This document shows, piece after piece, positions 1 through 9,281 of a stretch of DNA of 64,000 nt. Below the pieces are notes generated by a model that saw only the letters and a list, made by a program, of their open reading frames with translations, had not been told where the DNA came from and searched no databases. The stretch is from Gelria sp. Kuro-4 (GTDB lineage: Bacteria > Bacillota > DTU030 > DUMP01): contig NZ_AP024619.1 of NCBI RefSeq assembly GCF_019668485.1, positions 2,287,757 through 2,351,756 of the forward strand, read 5' to 3'. The position numbers were made by a program, and so were the translations under genes. Numbering within the stretch: position 1 is the first letter of the stretch; each line of letters starts with the position of its first letter.

Positions 1-1162
1 AAACTACGGCACCGGGGTCCTGGGTGAGCGCGTCTCTCAGCTTCGCTTCGTCCAGCGTCAGCGTTCCGTCTGCGGAAACACCAGTCCCTATAGCTCCTGT
101 GCTTATTCCTATGTCCGCTAAGCTGTTCAATGGGCCCGTGGCCGAGGTAACTGGGTCAGTAACCAAGCGGCGTAGCTGTGCCTGAATACCCTGCAAGCCG
201 CTGTCGCCCAACAACACTCCTGCTTCCTTGGTTGCCGCGTTGTAGGACATCTTTTCCTTGATCGCGTTCCAGGTGGTATTGTATTGATCCACAAAGGCTT
301 TTACAGCATCTACTACCTTTTGCGTATCAGCAGCAACAGTGACGGTAGTGCCTTCGTAACCCTCCCAAGTGCCTGCCGTTCCAACAAGTTTACTTACACC
401 AACGAGATCAATAGTTACCCCGTTTATGACATCGGTCAAGTTATTGCTAGAGCGCGTTATCTTGGCACCGTCAACATAGAAAATAGCATCCTTGCCGCTC
501 ACGACATATGCCTCAGTATCATTTACCGGATAATCTGCGGTGGTAGGATTCAATAAGCCAAGTTTATCCCACACGTTCCCATTCCCAACATTACCATTTA
601 AAGTAATGTCTGAAGCGGCACCAGTTTGATTCGCCGTGATTACAAGCCGGTTGTCTACCACCGAGGCAGTCACTCCTACTGCGGCCGTGTTGTTAATCTT
701 AGCCGCCAGGGCGTCCAGGGTATCACCGCTCGTGACACCGGTAATGCTCTTGCCGTTAATAGTGATAGTTAAGTCTGTTACTCCTAAATCGGCAAGCGTA
801 GTTGTTGCACTGCCCACCCGCACCGACCACTTGCGTTGGGCAGTAGCCAGTTGCTGGACTTTGAAGGTATACGTCCCCAGCGCTGCCGTTGATCCTGCCG
901 CAACTTTTACTACCTGCTCGTTACTAGACGAAGCAGCTTTGCTCAAGAACGTACTCTCGAGCTTCAGGTCTGCCAGTTTGCTCTGCAAGGTAGACAGACT
1001 GGTGCGGATCTGCCGCCAGGCGTCCTGCTTGGCTTTCAGCTGGTCCTCTTTCCCTTGTAGCAGGACCAGCGGACGCCGTTCGATCTCCATGAGCTTGTTG
1101 ATTATATCCGTTGTATTTAGCCCTGAAGCCAGGCCGTCAAAGGTTATGGGACTTAAGGACAT
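1..1162 (-). CDS. fliD: Flagellar hook-associated protein 2 (filament cap), C-terminus outside window
   Basis: Open from an ATG at 1162 to the window edge, about 387 codons, with an AAGGGGGT ribosome binding site upstream. The start MSLSPITFDGLASGLNTTDI is the classic FliD N-terminus. A helical stretch and a beta-rich middle with VQQLATAQR and a FliD-like DLGVTDLTITINGK segment follow. FliD caps the growing filament outside the cell and helps fold exported flagellin. It is the last visible gene of a minus-strand run fed from the glycosyltransferase and flaG. In relatives fliS and fliT follow, which would lie beyond the left edge. Only the extreme C-terminus is missing. Confidence 0.95.
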   Translation of the reverse strand, partial: MSLSPITFDGLASGLNTTDIINKLMEIERRPLVLLQGKEDQLKAKQDAWRQIRTSLSTLQSKLADLKLESTFLSKAASSSNEQVVKVAAGSTAALGTYTFKVQQLATAQRKWSVRVGSATTTLADLGVTDLTITINGKSITGVTSGDTLDALAAKINNTAAVGVTASVVDNRLVITANQTGAASDITLNGNVGNGNVWDKLGLLNPTTADYPVNDTEAYVVSGKDAIFYVDGAKITRSSNNLTDVINGVTIDLVGVSKLVGTAGTWEGYEGTTVTVAADTQKVVDAVKAFVDQYNTTWNAIKEKMSYNAATKEAGVLLGDSGLQGIQAQLRRLVTDPVTSATGPLNSLADIGISTGAIGTGVSADGTLTLDEAKLRDALTQDPGAVV

Positions 1163-1174
1163 GGTCTTACCCCC

Positions 1175-1543
1175 TTATACTTTCTCGTCGAGGAGAAGCC
1201 CTACCATTTCCCGTATACGGGCAATAACTTCGAGAACAGCGGTAGGTGGGATCTCCTTGACAATCTCTTGGGTCGCATTATCAATTACCTGCACCTGCAT
1301 CCGGCCGCTTTCACGGTGAAGTACGAAACTAATTCTTTCGCTGAATGCCCGGACGGTCTGATCCAGGGCTGCCACTGCATCTTCAACGTCTTGGGGGTTA
1401 AACTTTGTTTCCTCACCCATACGCGCTTTTTCAACTGCCGCGTCAGCAGGCTTAGTCAGCGCGCCAGTTCCGCCTACCGCCGGCGGCGTTCCTTCACTCC
1501 GTGTTCCGGTCGCCCCCTGTCCCTGGATCGCTGCAATCTCCAC
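1175..1543 (-). CDS. flaG: FlaG family flagellar protein
   Basis: 122 residues from a GTG start preceded by AAAGGAGGA. The first 45 residues are low-complexity and the rest matches FlaG: a helix VEDAVAALDQTVRAFSERI, then FVLHRESGRMQVQVIDN and the hallmark EIVKEIPPTAVLEVIARIRE. FlaG proteins affect filament length and usually sit just upstream of fliD, as here with a 12-nt gap. It is co-oriented with and close to the preceding glycosyltransferase gene, so a single transcript is likely. Confidence 0.93.
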   Translation of the reverse strand: MEIAAIQGQGATGTRSEGTPPAVGGTGALTKPADAAVEKARMGEETKFNPQDVEDAVAALDQTVRAFSERISFVLHRESGRMQVQVIDNATQEIVKEIPPTAVLEVIARIREMVGLLLDEKV

Positions 1544-1572
1544 AGCTTGTCCTCCTTTCCCGAATTTGGCCG

Positions 1573-3627
1573 CTAGTGCAACCCTAACCGTGCGATCGGT
1601 TCCCCCGTTTGATTCCCCTCATTGCCGTGTCCCCCAAGCGCTCGCACCAGCCGCAGGGTCGTCCGTATAACCTCGTCCTTAGGAAAGTGGCGCACCCCCG
1701 CCAGAAGAACAGCCTCTGCTTCTCCGAACCGACCTTCCTTCGTGAGGAAGCCCCCCAAGGCCAAATAATACTTTCTGTTCTGCGGTTCCAGGCGAATGGC
1801 CTCGCTGTAAAAAGGTCCCGCATCCTGACCGGCTTCGGCTGCAATGTCCCCCAGCATGCGGAAGGCCTCGGCGTCCGCCTGCCCCGCCTGCGCTGCAGCC
1901 AGGAGCCCTTCCGCGGCAGACTCCTTGAAGCCGTGCTCGAAGTAGAGTTTGCCGAGAAGAAGCCCCTTTTGAGGGGCTGCAACAAATCCACTCAAGGGTA
2001 ACGCCTTGGCAAAAGCATCGAACTCCTGCAGATCAAGCAGCTTTCCCAGTAGGTCAAGCGCAATCCTACCTTCCGTTTCACCAGGCTCCGCCTTCAGTTC
2101 AGTCCCAGCACCAAACAGGAGGCTGAGAAACGCCTCGAACACTGCCTTTTGCGCGGCCAGGCCCTCGCCCTTCACTCGAGCCAGCCGTTCCTGCGCCGCC
2201 TTCTCTTCGCCCAAGAGTGACAGGCAGAACATAGCATCCAGCTGGGCAGGCTCATAAAGCGAGGCGGTTGGCCTGATGGAGTCGAAGGCGGCGATGGCTT
2301 CCCGGTACCTTTTCAGATTGAGGAGAATTTCTCCCTTAACAAAGGCCCCCTGCGGCGAAAAACCTTCTTTTTGCAAAGCCTGCTCCGCATACTCCAGGGC
2401 CTCGGCGTATTTCTTTGCCGCCGCAAAAGCCCCAGCCAAGGCCAAGAGGACCTCTGGATCCTCAAGGTTCGTATGCCGGCTAAAGAAGGCCTTCACTGCC
2501 TCTACTTCTTCGCGCGGCAGCAGGATGCGAGCCAAGTCATAAACCGGCGTAAGGAAGAGAGGGTTCTCATCCAACGCCCGGGTGTAATTTTGAACGGCCG
2601 TGGCCTCGTCCCCGATCCTCTCTGCCACCTGGGCCAGCCCGTAGCGGGCGCGAAAGCCGCCTGTACCGCGCAGGCTGATGTGCCGCCAGCTCGACTTACC
2701 CTGCTCGAGGCATTCCTCATAGGCCCGTATCGCTGCCGAGTACTCGCCCCGGGCGGCCAGTACCGTCGCCTTAAGGTAAGTAAGGTCCGTGTAGTCGGGG
2801 TAAGCGAGGAGAGCATCGTTCAAAACCTGCAGTGCTTCCTTGTACCGCTTGAGCTCTTTCAAGCAAACAACGATGTTCTTGACTAGCACCGAGGCATAGC
2901 CCACGTCCAGCGAGGGAAGGCCGACAAAAGCTTTCTTAAATTGAACCAGGGCCTGGTCGTGCTCGCCCAACCGGATGTATTCTACACCCAAATTGTAGCG
3001 GGTAAAGTGGTCCGCAGGCTTCTCTTTTACTTCCTGAAGCAGTATGGCGATGTTACGTCTTATCTTGTCTTTCTTTGAAACCGCCCTGTCAAGGTAACCG
3101 TAGTGGTAAACCTTAAAGGGGCTGAGTTCAATTCTTCCGCCCTGTGCGCTTATTGCGCAGCTTATCTGCTCGTGGAGCGCCCCCTTGAAGCGGTACTCAG
3201 GCCGGTTCCGAAAGAGGCGGGGAAAGACGTGGTTTGTGGCGTCCAGGCCTGGCTTATCCCCTACGTAGCTGATTATCTCCAGGTAATAACCTTCAGCTGT
3301 AGCCGTCTGAAGAAAAGAGCGGATTTCAGCTCTGCTTTCCGGGTCCAGCTCTTCGTCCGCGTCCAAGAAGAGTATCCACTCGCCGCTCGCTTTTTCCAGC
3401 GAGCGGTTCCGCGCTGCAGCAAAGTCGCCGTTCCAGGCAAAGTCAAGTACCTTCGCACCGTAGGCTGCAGCTATTTCCTTAGTCTGATCTTCTGATCCCG
3501 TATCGACGAGGATAATCTCGTCCACAGCTCCCTGCACGCTGCGCAGGCAGCGGGAAAGATTCTCTTCTTCATTTTTTGCAATCATGCACAGGGAAAGCAA
3601 TGGTCGTCCCCAGCACGCTTCAGCCAC
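1573..3627 (-). CDS. Family 2 glycosyltransferase fused to TPR repeats, probable flagellin or surface glycosyltransferase
   Basis: 684 residues from a GTG start with AAGGAGAGG upstream. Residues about 10-230 are a GT-A family 2 domain: LSLCMIAKNEEENLSRCL, EIILVDTGSEDQT and the metal-binding FLDADEELDPES near residue 88. The remainder is a long array of TPR helices (for example LGEHDQALVQFKKAF and ALEYAEQALQKEGF). TPR-containing GT2 enzymes of this layout transfer sugars to peptides or proteins in several Gram-positives. The position between flagellin and flaG/fliD makes flagellin the most likely acceptor, which is inference from context. A sigma-28-like promoter lies just upstream. Confidence 0.85.
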   Translation of the reverse strand: MAEACWGRPLLSLCMIAKNEEENLSRCLRSVQGAVDEIILVDTGSEDQTKEIAAAYGAKVLDFAWNGDFAAARNRSLEKASGEWILFLDADEELDPESRAEIRSFLQTATAEGYYLEIISYVGDKPGLDATNHVFPRLFRNRPEYRFKGALHEQISCAISAQGGRIELSPFKVYHYGYLDRAVSKKDKIRRNIAILLQEVKEKPADHFTRYNLGVEYIRLGEHDQALVQFKKAFVGLPSLDVGYASVLVKNIVVCLKELKRYKEALQVLNDALLAYPDYTDLTYLKATVLAARGEYSAAIRAYEECLEQGKSSWRHISLRGTGGFRARYGLAQVAERIGDEATAVQNYTRALDENPLFLTPVYDLARILLPREEVEAVKAFFSRHTNLEDPEVLLALAGAFAAAKKYAEALEYAEQALQKEGFSPQGAFVKGEILLNLKRYREAIAAFDSIRPTASLYEPAQLDAMFCLSLLGEEKAAQERLARVKGEGLAAQKAVFEAFLSLLFGAGTELKAEPGETEGRIALDLLGKLLDLQEFDAFAKALPLSGFVAAPQKGLLLGKLYFEHGFKESAAEGLLAAAQAGQADAEAFRMLGDIAAEAGQDAGPFYSEAIRLEPQNRKYYLALGGFLTKEGRFGEAEAVLLAGVRHFPKDEVIRTTLRLVRALGGHGNEGNQTGEPIARLGLH

Positions 3628-3662
3628 GGTGCCTCTCCTTCCTCACTTCTCTTTTGCTCTAT

Positions 3663-3690
3663 TCATCGGTAAAAACCCAAGGTTGGTTTA
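3663..3690 (-). promoter_or_regulatory. Candidate sigma-28 (SigD) promoter for the GT-flaG-fliD run
   Basis: On the minus strand TAAA (3690-3687), 16 nt, then ACCGATGA (3670-3663), against the consensus TAAA N15-16 GCCGATAA. It lies about 36 nt before the glycosyltransferase start. The match is imperfect in the -10 element. Confidence 0.5.
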
Positions 3691-3703
3691 GCGGGAAAGC
3701 TGC

Positions 3704-3736
3704 AGAAAAAAGCAAGGCGCCCATTTGGACGCCTTT
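3704..3736 (-). terminator. Rho-independent terminator after fliC
   Basis: Minus strand AAGGCG...CGCCTT stem followed by GCTTTTTTC, just downstream of the flagellin stop codon at 3751. Confidence 0.8.
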
Positions 3737-3750
3737 GACGCTGTATTGGC

Positions 3751-4578
3751 TTACCGCAGGAGCTGCAGCACCGCTTGCGGGGCCATATTCGCCTGCGCCA
3801 GCATAGCAACGCCCGCCTGCTGTAGGATCTGCGTCTTGGTGAAGTTCATCATCTCTTGGGCCATATCTGCATCCCTGATGCGCGACTCGGAAGCAGTCAA
3901 GTTTTCAGAAGCCACGCTCAAATTGGCGATGGTGTGCTCGAGGCGGTTCTGAACAGCACCAAGGTTGGCGCGCTGGATGGAAACATAATTGATAGCACTA
4001 TCCAGCGAAGCAATGGCAGCACTAGCAGCAGCAGCATCGGCAACGCTAATTCCAGAAATCGTCATGGCGGCGGTATCGGCCGCACTGATTTTCACGTTAA
4101 TATTCTGGCCGGCATTTGCACCAATTTGTAAGTTCAGGCCCGTAGTTGCAAGTGTCCCACCATCCAAAAGAAGCTGCGCATTGAACTGCGTCGTTTTGGC
4201 AATCCTATCGATTTCTTCAAGCAGCTTGTCAACTTCTGTCTGAATAGCGTTGCGATCCGCTGTGGTTAGCGTATCATTTGCCGCCTGGACCGCCAGTTCC
4301 CGCATGCGCTGCAGGATGCTGTGGGTCTCGGTAAGAGCACCTTCTGCCGTCTGAATCAGAGAGATGCCATCCTGCGCATTCCTAACTGCCTGGTTCAAGC
4401 CGCGTACCTGCGCACGAAGCTTTTCGGAGATGGCCAGCCCTGCGGCATCGTCCCCGGCCCGGTTGATCCTGAGACCAGACGAAAGCTTTTCCATCGCCTT
4501 GCTAAGGTTGGTCGAGGTCACAGTGAGGTTCCGCCACGCATTGAGAGCCTCAAGGTTCGCATTGATCCGAAGTCCCAT
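3751..4578 (-). CDS. fliC: Flagellin
   Basis: 275 residues when started at the ATG at 4578, which has GGAGGAGG eight bases upstream. A longer reading frame to 4728 lacks a site and would add about 50 non-flagellin residues. The N-terminal D0/D1 domain reads MGLRINANLEALNAWRNL ... LSSGLRINRAGDDAAGLAIS, and the C-terminal D1/D0 domain ends in QAGVAMLAQANMAPQAVLQLLR. The variable centre is short (about residues 140-200), so the filament surface region is small and Ser/Thr/Ala-rich. It is transcribed alone from a sigma-28-like promoter and closed by a terminator, as expected for an abundant late flagellar product. Confidence 0.97.
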   Translation of the reverse strand: MGLRINANLEALNAWRNLTVTSTNLSKAMEKLSSGLRINRAGDDAAGLAISEKLRAQVRGLNQAVRNAQDGISLIQTAEGALTETHSILQRMRELAVQAANDTLTTADRNAIQTEVDKLLEEIDRIAKTTQFNAQLLLDGGTLATTGLNLQIGANAGQNINVKISAADTAAMTISGISVADAAAASAAIASLDSAINYVSIQRANLGAVQNRLEHTIANLSVASENLTASESRIRDADMAQEMMNFTKTQILQQAGVAMLAQANMAPQAVLQLLR

Positions 4579-4684
4579 TCTTATTCCTCCTCCTTGATTC
4601 TTCGGCCCCCGCTTCCATGCGGTGGGCCTTGCCTGCCCCTCACCCCCGGTCGGCCGCCCCGGAGATTTCAGGGTTCCGCTTTTC

Positions 4685-4712
4685 TTATCGACATCAAAGA
4701 GACAGCACTTTA
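4685..4712 (-). promoter_or_regulatory. Sigma-28-like promoter of fliC
   Basis: Minus strand TAAA (4712-4709), 16 nt, GTCGATAA (4692-4685), one mismatch to the GCCGATAA -10 consensus. It gives a leader of about 100 nt before the flagellin start. Confidence 0.65.
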
Positions 4713-4733
4713 GAGTTAGCTTACTCACTTTCC

Positions 4734-4761
4734 TTTACCCAAGAGCTCACTTTGTCGATAA
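4734..4761 (+). promoter_or_regulatory. Possible divergent sigma-28-like promoter for the multi-glycosyltransferase
   Basis: Plus strand TTTA (4734-4737), 16 nt, then GTCGATAA (4754-4761), the same -10 octamer and spacing as the opposite-strand fliC promoter. The -35 element is poor (TTTA instead of TAAA), so this is tentative. Confidence 0.4.
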
Positions 4762-4815
4762 ATGTAGCAGTAAGGGCAAGTAGAGATAAGTGTAGAAAAA
4801 CAGAGGAGGCCTTTG

Positions 4816-7800
4816 ATGTCACAGCTCAGCAACTATTACGGGTTGGTACGCGAAGAAATCCTCGCGTGCATACCGTACTGGGTTACATCCGTACTCGACG
4901 TAGGATGTGGGACGGGAGCTCTAGGGGCTGCTGTCAAAAGGCGGAATTCGGCGTGTTTTGTAGCCGGAGTAGACATCTTTCCGCCGGCATTGAATGAAGC
5001 TAGGCAGGTTTTAGACAAAGTCTGGCTAGGCAATGTTGAAGAATTGCTGAAGCGAGGGCAAATAAAATCCCCTGACGGCGGCTTTGATGTGATCGTATGC
5101 GCGGATGTTTTAGAACACCTGGTTGATCCATGGAGCACCCTAAATCAACTCACCGCTCTGCTCAGCGATCGCGGTCAAGTAGTCATCAGCCTGCCTAATT
5201 TCAGGAACATCGTTGAGCTCGGTTTTCTTCTTTCTGGCTCTTGGAGTTATACGGAAGCCGGCATTTTCGACCGAACTCACCTGCGCTTCTTTACCTTGGA
5301 CAGTGCCAGAGAGATGATCGAAAACGCTGGACTAGAGGTATACTCGACCCGCTTCGTAGCAGACTCCAGGGTACGCATCGCCCAAGGCACCGGCCACGAG
5401 TTGTACCTGCCCCAAGAAATAGAGTTGCCTGGGCTAAAACTGCCCCGAAAGGTACCGAAAGAAGAACTCGATGAGCTGACGGCCTATCAGATACTTTTCA
5501 TTGCCGGCCCGCGGAAGGGCCGGCGAACACTGACAGAACCGCAAGTTTCCATCATCATCCCTCATTATAACCGCTTGGAGCTTATCAACCGCTGTCTTGA
5601 AGCCATTCGCAAGAACTCCGGCCCCGCCTCAGCCTATGAAATAATCGTGGTCGACAACGGTTCCAGCGATGGCTCAAGAGAGTTCCTGGAAAAGCATCAA
5701 GACGTGAGATGCATCTCCAACGCCGGCAATATGGGGTTCACTTTGGCGGCAAATCAGGGGGCTGCCGGCGCTCGTGGCAAATACCTCATCTTTCTCAACA
5801 ATGATACCGAAGTACAAGAGGGCTGGCTTGCTGCTCTCATGGCGGCCGCTTCACCTGAAAATGTAGGGGCAGTCGGAGCACGTCTCATATACCCGAGCGG
5901 CAAACTCCAAGAAGCAGGAGGCATTGTCTTCGCCGATGGTTCAGGCTGGAACTATGGGCGAGGGGAAGACAAAGACGATCCTCGGTTCCTTTACCCGCGC
6001 GATGTTGATTACTGCAGCGGGGCTGCGTTACTGGTAAAAGCCCGTGCCTTTTGGACTGTCGGAGGATTCGATCCCCAATACGCGCCGGCATATTATGAAG
6101 ACACAGACCTTTGCTTTTCCCTGCGACAACACGGCTGGCGTGTTGTTTACCAACCGCGGGCGGTAGTTGTACACTTGGAAGGGGCAACGGCTGGAAAGAG
6201 CCTTGATCAAGGCATAAAGTCTTACCAGGCCATTAATCAGGCCAAATTCCGTTCAAAGTGGAATAATGAGTTGCGGCAACAGTACCCGATGAACCGAACC
6301 TTCTTAGAGAGGGCGGCGCACAGGGTACCGCCCCTCCGAATTCTGATTGTTGATCAGCTTCCGCCATTGTTTGACCGCGCCTCCGGAAGCCAGCGCATTT
6401 TTCAAGTAATGCAATTGCTAAAGAAAGAAGGGCATGCCGTCTGCTTTTTCACCTTCTTTGAGCATGGCTTTCAGGAATACATGAAAATCCTGCAATCTAC
6501 CGGTGTGTACGTCATTGCCAGTACAGGAAACGCTGTCACAGGAAATACAGTGCAGACTGCTATTGAAGCCAAGGCCAGACTAGCCGTACTCCTATCTTCC
6601 TACCAACCTCATGTCGTTTGGGCTGAGGGTTACGCGATAGCTACCGCAATTGCGGATACGGTCCGCTCATTTGCCCCGCACGCTTCTCTCCTTACCGATA
6701 CCGTTGATCTCCACTTCTTGCGCGAGCAGCGCATGTCAGACCTGGAAGGCGGTCCAAAGACGGACACGAAAGAGAAAGAGCTGGCGATATACAGGCAGTC
6801 CGACGCGGTGATTGCCGTTACCGAAAAAGAAAAAGCCATCCTGATGCAGGAACTTCCTTCAAAGATGATTTCTGTGGTGCCCAACGTCCATCAACCTGAG
6901 CCAACATTAAATTCATTTCACCAGCGAAAGGGCCTGTTGTTCGTCGGTAACTTCCGGCACCCACCCAACCTCGACGGTATCGTATGGTTCTTACAGAACT
7001 GCTGGCCAACAATTGTACAGCAAATCCCTGACATTTCCCTGTACATTGTCGGCGATCCCGTACCGAACGCGCTGAGGGAAGCCGTAGCCGGCGCTCTGCG
7101 CTTCGGCGGACATGTCCAGATAATGGGCCACGTACCAACCTTGCGTCCCTTGTTAAACTCAGCCCGCCTTTCAATTGCCCCGCTGCGGTTTGGGGCAGGG
7201 ATGAAAGGGAAAGTTGCAGAAGCGCTTGCTGCCGGGCTTCCGGTGGTGACGACCCCTATCGGAACGGAAGGGATGGGGTTAACAGACCGCGTCAATGTTC
7301 GCGAAGCCGAAACGCCGCAAGCCTTTGCCCAAGCAGTCGTGGAACTATACTCGAATGCTGCCGCTTGGGAAACCCTGCGTAAAAAAGGGCTTGAACATGT
7401 GGCACAGCATTACAGTCCCCAAGCCGTGACCTTCCGGCTTCGTGAAACCCTGCGCCCCTTGGTATATGGCGAAGGTAAGCCTCTTGCCATGTTCAGTCTG
7501 GCGGAGGACACCAGGAAACAACCGCTTGTCTCAGTTGTCATTCCCTGCTGGAACAATGTTGAATACACCCGGCGGTGCGTCGACAGCGTTTTTCGTAACA
7601 CTGAGGAACCATTTGAGCTTATACTGATTGACAACGGCTCTACAGACGGTACGGCTTCTTATTTCGCCAGCCTGCAAAAACAACATACGAATGTCGTGGT
7701 AATAAGCAATAAGCTCAACACAGGCTTCGCGTACGCGTGTAACCAAGGCTTGGCCGCTGCCGCGGGCGACTACGTGGTAATCCTGAACAATGACATAGTG

Positions 7801-8817
7801 CTTTCGCCTAATTGGCTGCGTCTACTCCTGCGACCAGCCCAAGCGGCGCAGGTGGGCATCGTGGGGCCACGTGCCAACAACGTCTCGGGGAGCCAGTGCA
7901 CCGCCGCTTCCTATGGAAACAACCTGAGTCTAATGGAAGGCTTTGCACGGGCCCTGGCCCGCAAAAATGCTTACCAGGGTTCCTTCGCCATCCGCGCCAT
8001 CGGCTTTTGTATGCTGGTCAAACGCGCAGTGATAGAAGCCATCGGCGGATTCGACCCGCGTTTCGGTATCGGTAATTTTGAGGACGATGATTTTTGTGTC
8101 CGTGCTCAACTGGCTGGTTACAAGATCTGGATAGCAGATGATGCTTTTGTTCATCATTTTGGCAGCGTTTCGTTCCGCAACGGGGGCATCGATTACGCCA
8201 AACTGATGCGGCGGAACTTTGAGCTTCTGAAAGCAAAATGGCAGGTTGCCCCTGAAACCAAAATAGAGGACGGAATCCCCTACGGAGAAATGCTGTGCCA
8301 GGGTTTCTCAAAGGATTGGCACTACTGTCCCTTAACCCCTCGGCAATTGGCCGAAGAAAACGACGCTCCTGTGCCTCTGCTGGATAAGCGTTCATACCAC
8401 TTTTTAATCATCCCCGACTGGGAACGCCCGGGCGAACGCTGGACTGAAGCCGTAAAGGCCTTTTATGAAGCTTTTGCGGCCAGAGCTGATGTGGGGCTGT
8501 TGATCCGTATCGATCCCCTGCTTTGGCCTGATGTCGGTTCAATTCTAGAGCGCCTCCAAACTTGGGCCACACGTGAAGGAATAGACTTGGAGGAGGAAGG
8601 TCGCCTCCTTCTGGTAGTAAACGATGTTGTACCGCCGCGGGCTGGGGCAGCAGTTTATCGCACGGCCCACGCCTTCATTGACACGGCTCCCGCGGGCGTC
8701 TTTAACCGGTACGCCGAGGAAGCCCAGGCGTGTGGATTAACGCTTTGCCACCCCGCGGTCCAAGAACTACAAAACGCTTTAACGGGCACTGAGGGAAAAC
8801 AAGAAGGAGGGTTATGA
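4816..8817 (+). CDS. Giant methyltransferase-GT2-GT4-GT2 surface glycan assembly protein
   Basis: 1333 residues. The ATG at 4816 is chosen over the TTG at 4813 because AGGAGG ends six bases before it. Domains in order: SAM-dependent methyltransferase (about 20-165, VLDVGCGTGALGAA and DVIVCADVLEHL); first GT2 (about 245-490, VSIIIPHYNRLELINRC, FLNNDTE, YYEDTDLCFSLRQ); GT4 domain (about 508-880, ILIVDQLPPLFDRASGSQR, GMKGKVAEALAAGLPVVTTP); second GT2 (about 900-1150, VSVVIPCWNNVEYTRRC, ILNNDIVLS, NFEDDDFCVRAQ); and a C-terminal region of about 180 residues that I do not recognise. It probably builds a methylated oligosaccharide. It lies 4 nt from the rhamnose genes and is divergent from flagellin, so a rhamnose-containing flagellin or cell-surface glycan is a reasonable inference. 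Confidence 0.88.
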   Translation: MSQLSNYYGLVREEILACIPYWVTSVLDVGCGTGALGAAVKRRNSACFVAGVDIFPPALNEARQVLDKVWLGNVEELLKRGQIKSPDGGFDVIVCADVLEHLVDPWSTLNQLTALLSDRGQVVISLPNFRNIVELGFLLSGSWSYTEAGIFDRTHLRFFTLDSAREMIENAGLEVYSTRFVADSRVRIAQGTGHELYLPQEIELPGLKLPRKVPKEELDELTAYQILFIAGPRKGRRTLTEPQVSIIIPHYNRLELINRCLEAIRKNSGPASAYEIIVVDNGSSDGSREFLEKHQDVRCISNAGNMGFTLAANQGAAGARGKYLIFLNNDTEVQEGWLAALMAAASPENVGAVGARLIYPSGKLQEAGGIVFADGSGWNYGRGEDKDDPRFLYPRDVDYCSGAALLVKARAFWTVGGFDPQYAPAYYEDTDLCFSLRQHGWRVVYQPRAVVVHLEGATAGKSLDQGIKSYQAINQAKFRSKWNNELRQQYPMNRTFLERAAHRVPPLRILIVDQLPPLFDRASGSQRIFQVMQLLKKEGHAVCFFTFFEHGFQEYMKILQSTGVYVIASTGNAVTGNTVQTAIEAKARLAVLLSSYQPHVVWAEGYAIATAIADTVRSFAPHASLLTDTVDLHFLREQRMSDLEGGPKTDTKEKELAIYRQSDAVIAVTEKEKAILMQELPSKMISVVPNVHQPEPTLNSFHQRKGLLFVGNFRHPPNLDGIVWFLQNCWPTIVQQIPDISLYIVGDPVPNALREAVAGALRFGGHVQIMGHVPTLRPLLNSARLSIAPLRFGAGMKGKVAEALAAGLPVVTTPIGTEGMGLTDRVNVREAETPQAFAQAVVELYSNAAAWETLRKKGLEHVAQHYSPQAVTFRLRETLRPLVYGEGKPLAMFSLAEDTRKQPLVSVVIPCWNNVEYTRRCVDSVFRNTEEPFELILIDNGSTDGTASYFASLQKQHTNVVVISNKLNTGFAYACNQGLAAAAGDYVVILNNDIVLSPNWLRLLLRPAQAAQVGIVGPRANNVSGSQCTAASYGNNLSLMEGFARALARKNAYQGSFAIRAIGFCMLVKRAVIEAIGGFDPRFGIGNFEDDDFCVRAQLAGYKIWIADDAFVHHFGSVSFRNGGIDYAKLMRRNFELLKAKWQVAPETKIEDGIPYGEMLCQGFSKDWHYCPLTPRQLAEENDAPVPLLDKRSYHFLIIPDWERPGERWTEAVKAFYEAFAARADVGLLIRIDPLLWPDVGSILERLQTWATREGIDLEEEGRLLLVVNDVVPPRAGAAVYRTAHAFIDTAPAGVFNRYAEEAQACGLTLCHPAVQELQNALTGTEGKQEGGL

Positions 8818-8821
8818 CCCC

Positions 8822-9277
8822 ATGATTAGCGGGGTAAAAACAAAGAAGCTTGTTCGCCGCCCCGACGATCGCGGGTTCTTTCAAGAGATCCTGCGTGACG
8901 ATGAAGGGCTGCTGGAGCGGTTCGGTCAGGCGTCGATGTCGAAAACCTACCCTGGGGTAATCAAGGCTTTTCACTACCACGAGAATCAGGATGACCTTTG
9001 GTTTTTCCCCGTAGGAAACGCCCAGGTGGTGCTGCACGATTTGCGGTCCGACTCCCCGACTTACCGGGAAACGAACGTGTTTTACCTTGGGGAGGACAAT
9101 CCGGAGCTCCTCCTTATCCCCAAGGGCATTGCTCATGGTTACCGGACGCTGGGTGAAAAACCCGCTATCATCATCTATTTTACCACCCGGTCTTACAATC
9201 CTAATGAACCAGACGAAAAACGTTTGCCCTACAACGACCCCAGCATTGGCTTCAACTGGGCCACGCAAATGAGGTAG
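8822..9277 (+). CDS. rfbC: dTDP-4-dehydrorhamnose 3,5-epimerase family protein
   Basis: 151 residues of a cupin fold. KLVRRPDDRGFFQEIL at the start, KAFHYHENQDDLWF with the likely catalytic His, and IPKGIAHGYRTLGEKPAIIIYF. It converts dTDP-4-keto-6-deoxyglucose to dTDP-4-keto-rhamnose. It is somewhat shorter than the usual 180 residues, so a related sugar epimerase is possible, but rfbD, rfbB and rfbA follow directly. The start lies 4 nt after the multi-glycosyltransferase stop. Confidence 0.85.
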   Translation: MISGVKTKKLVRRPDDRGFFQEILRDDEGLLERFGQASMSKTYPGVIKAFHYHENQDDLWFFPVGNAQVVLHDLRSDSPTYRETNVFYLGEDNPELLLIPKGIAHGYRTLGEKPAIIIYFTTRSYNPNEPDEKRLPYNDPSIGFNWATQMR

Positions 9278-9281
9278 CCCC

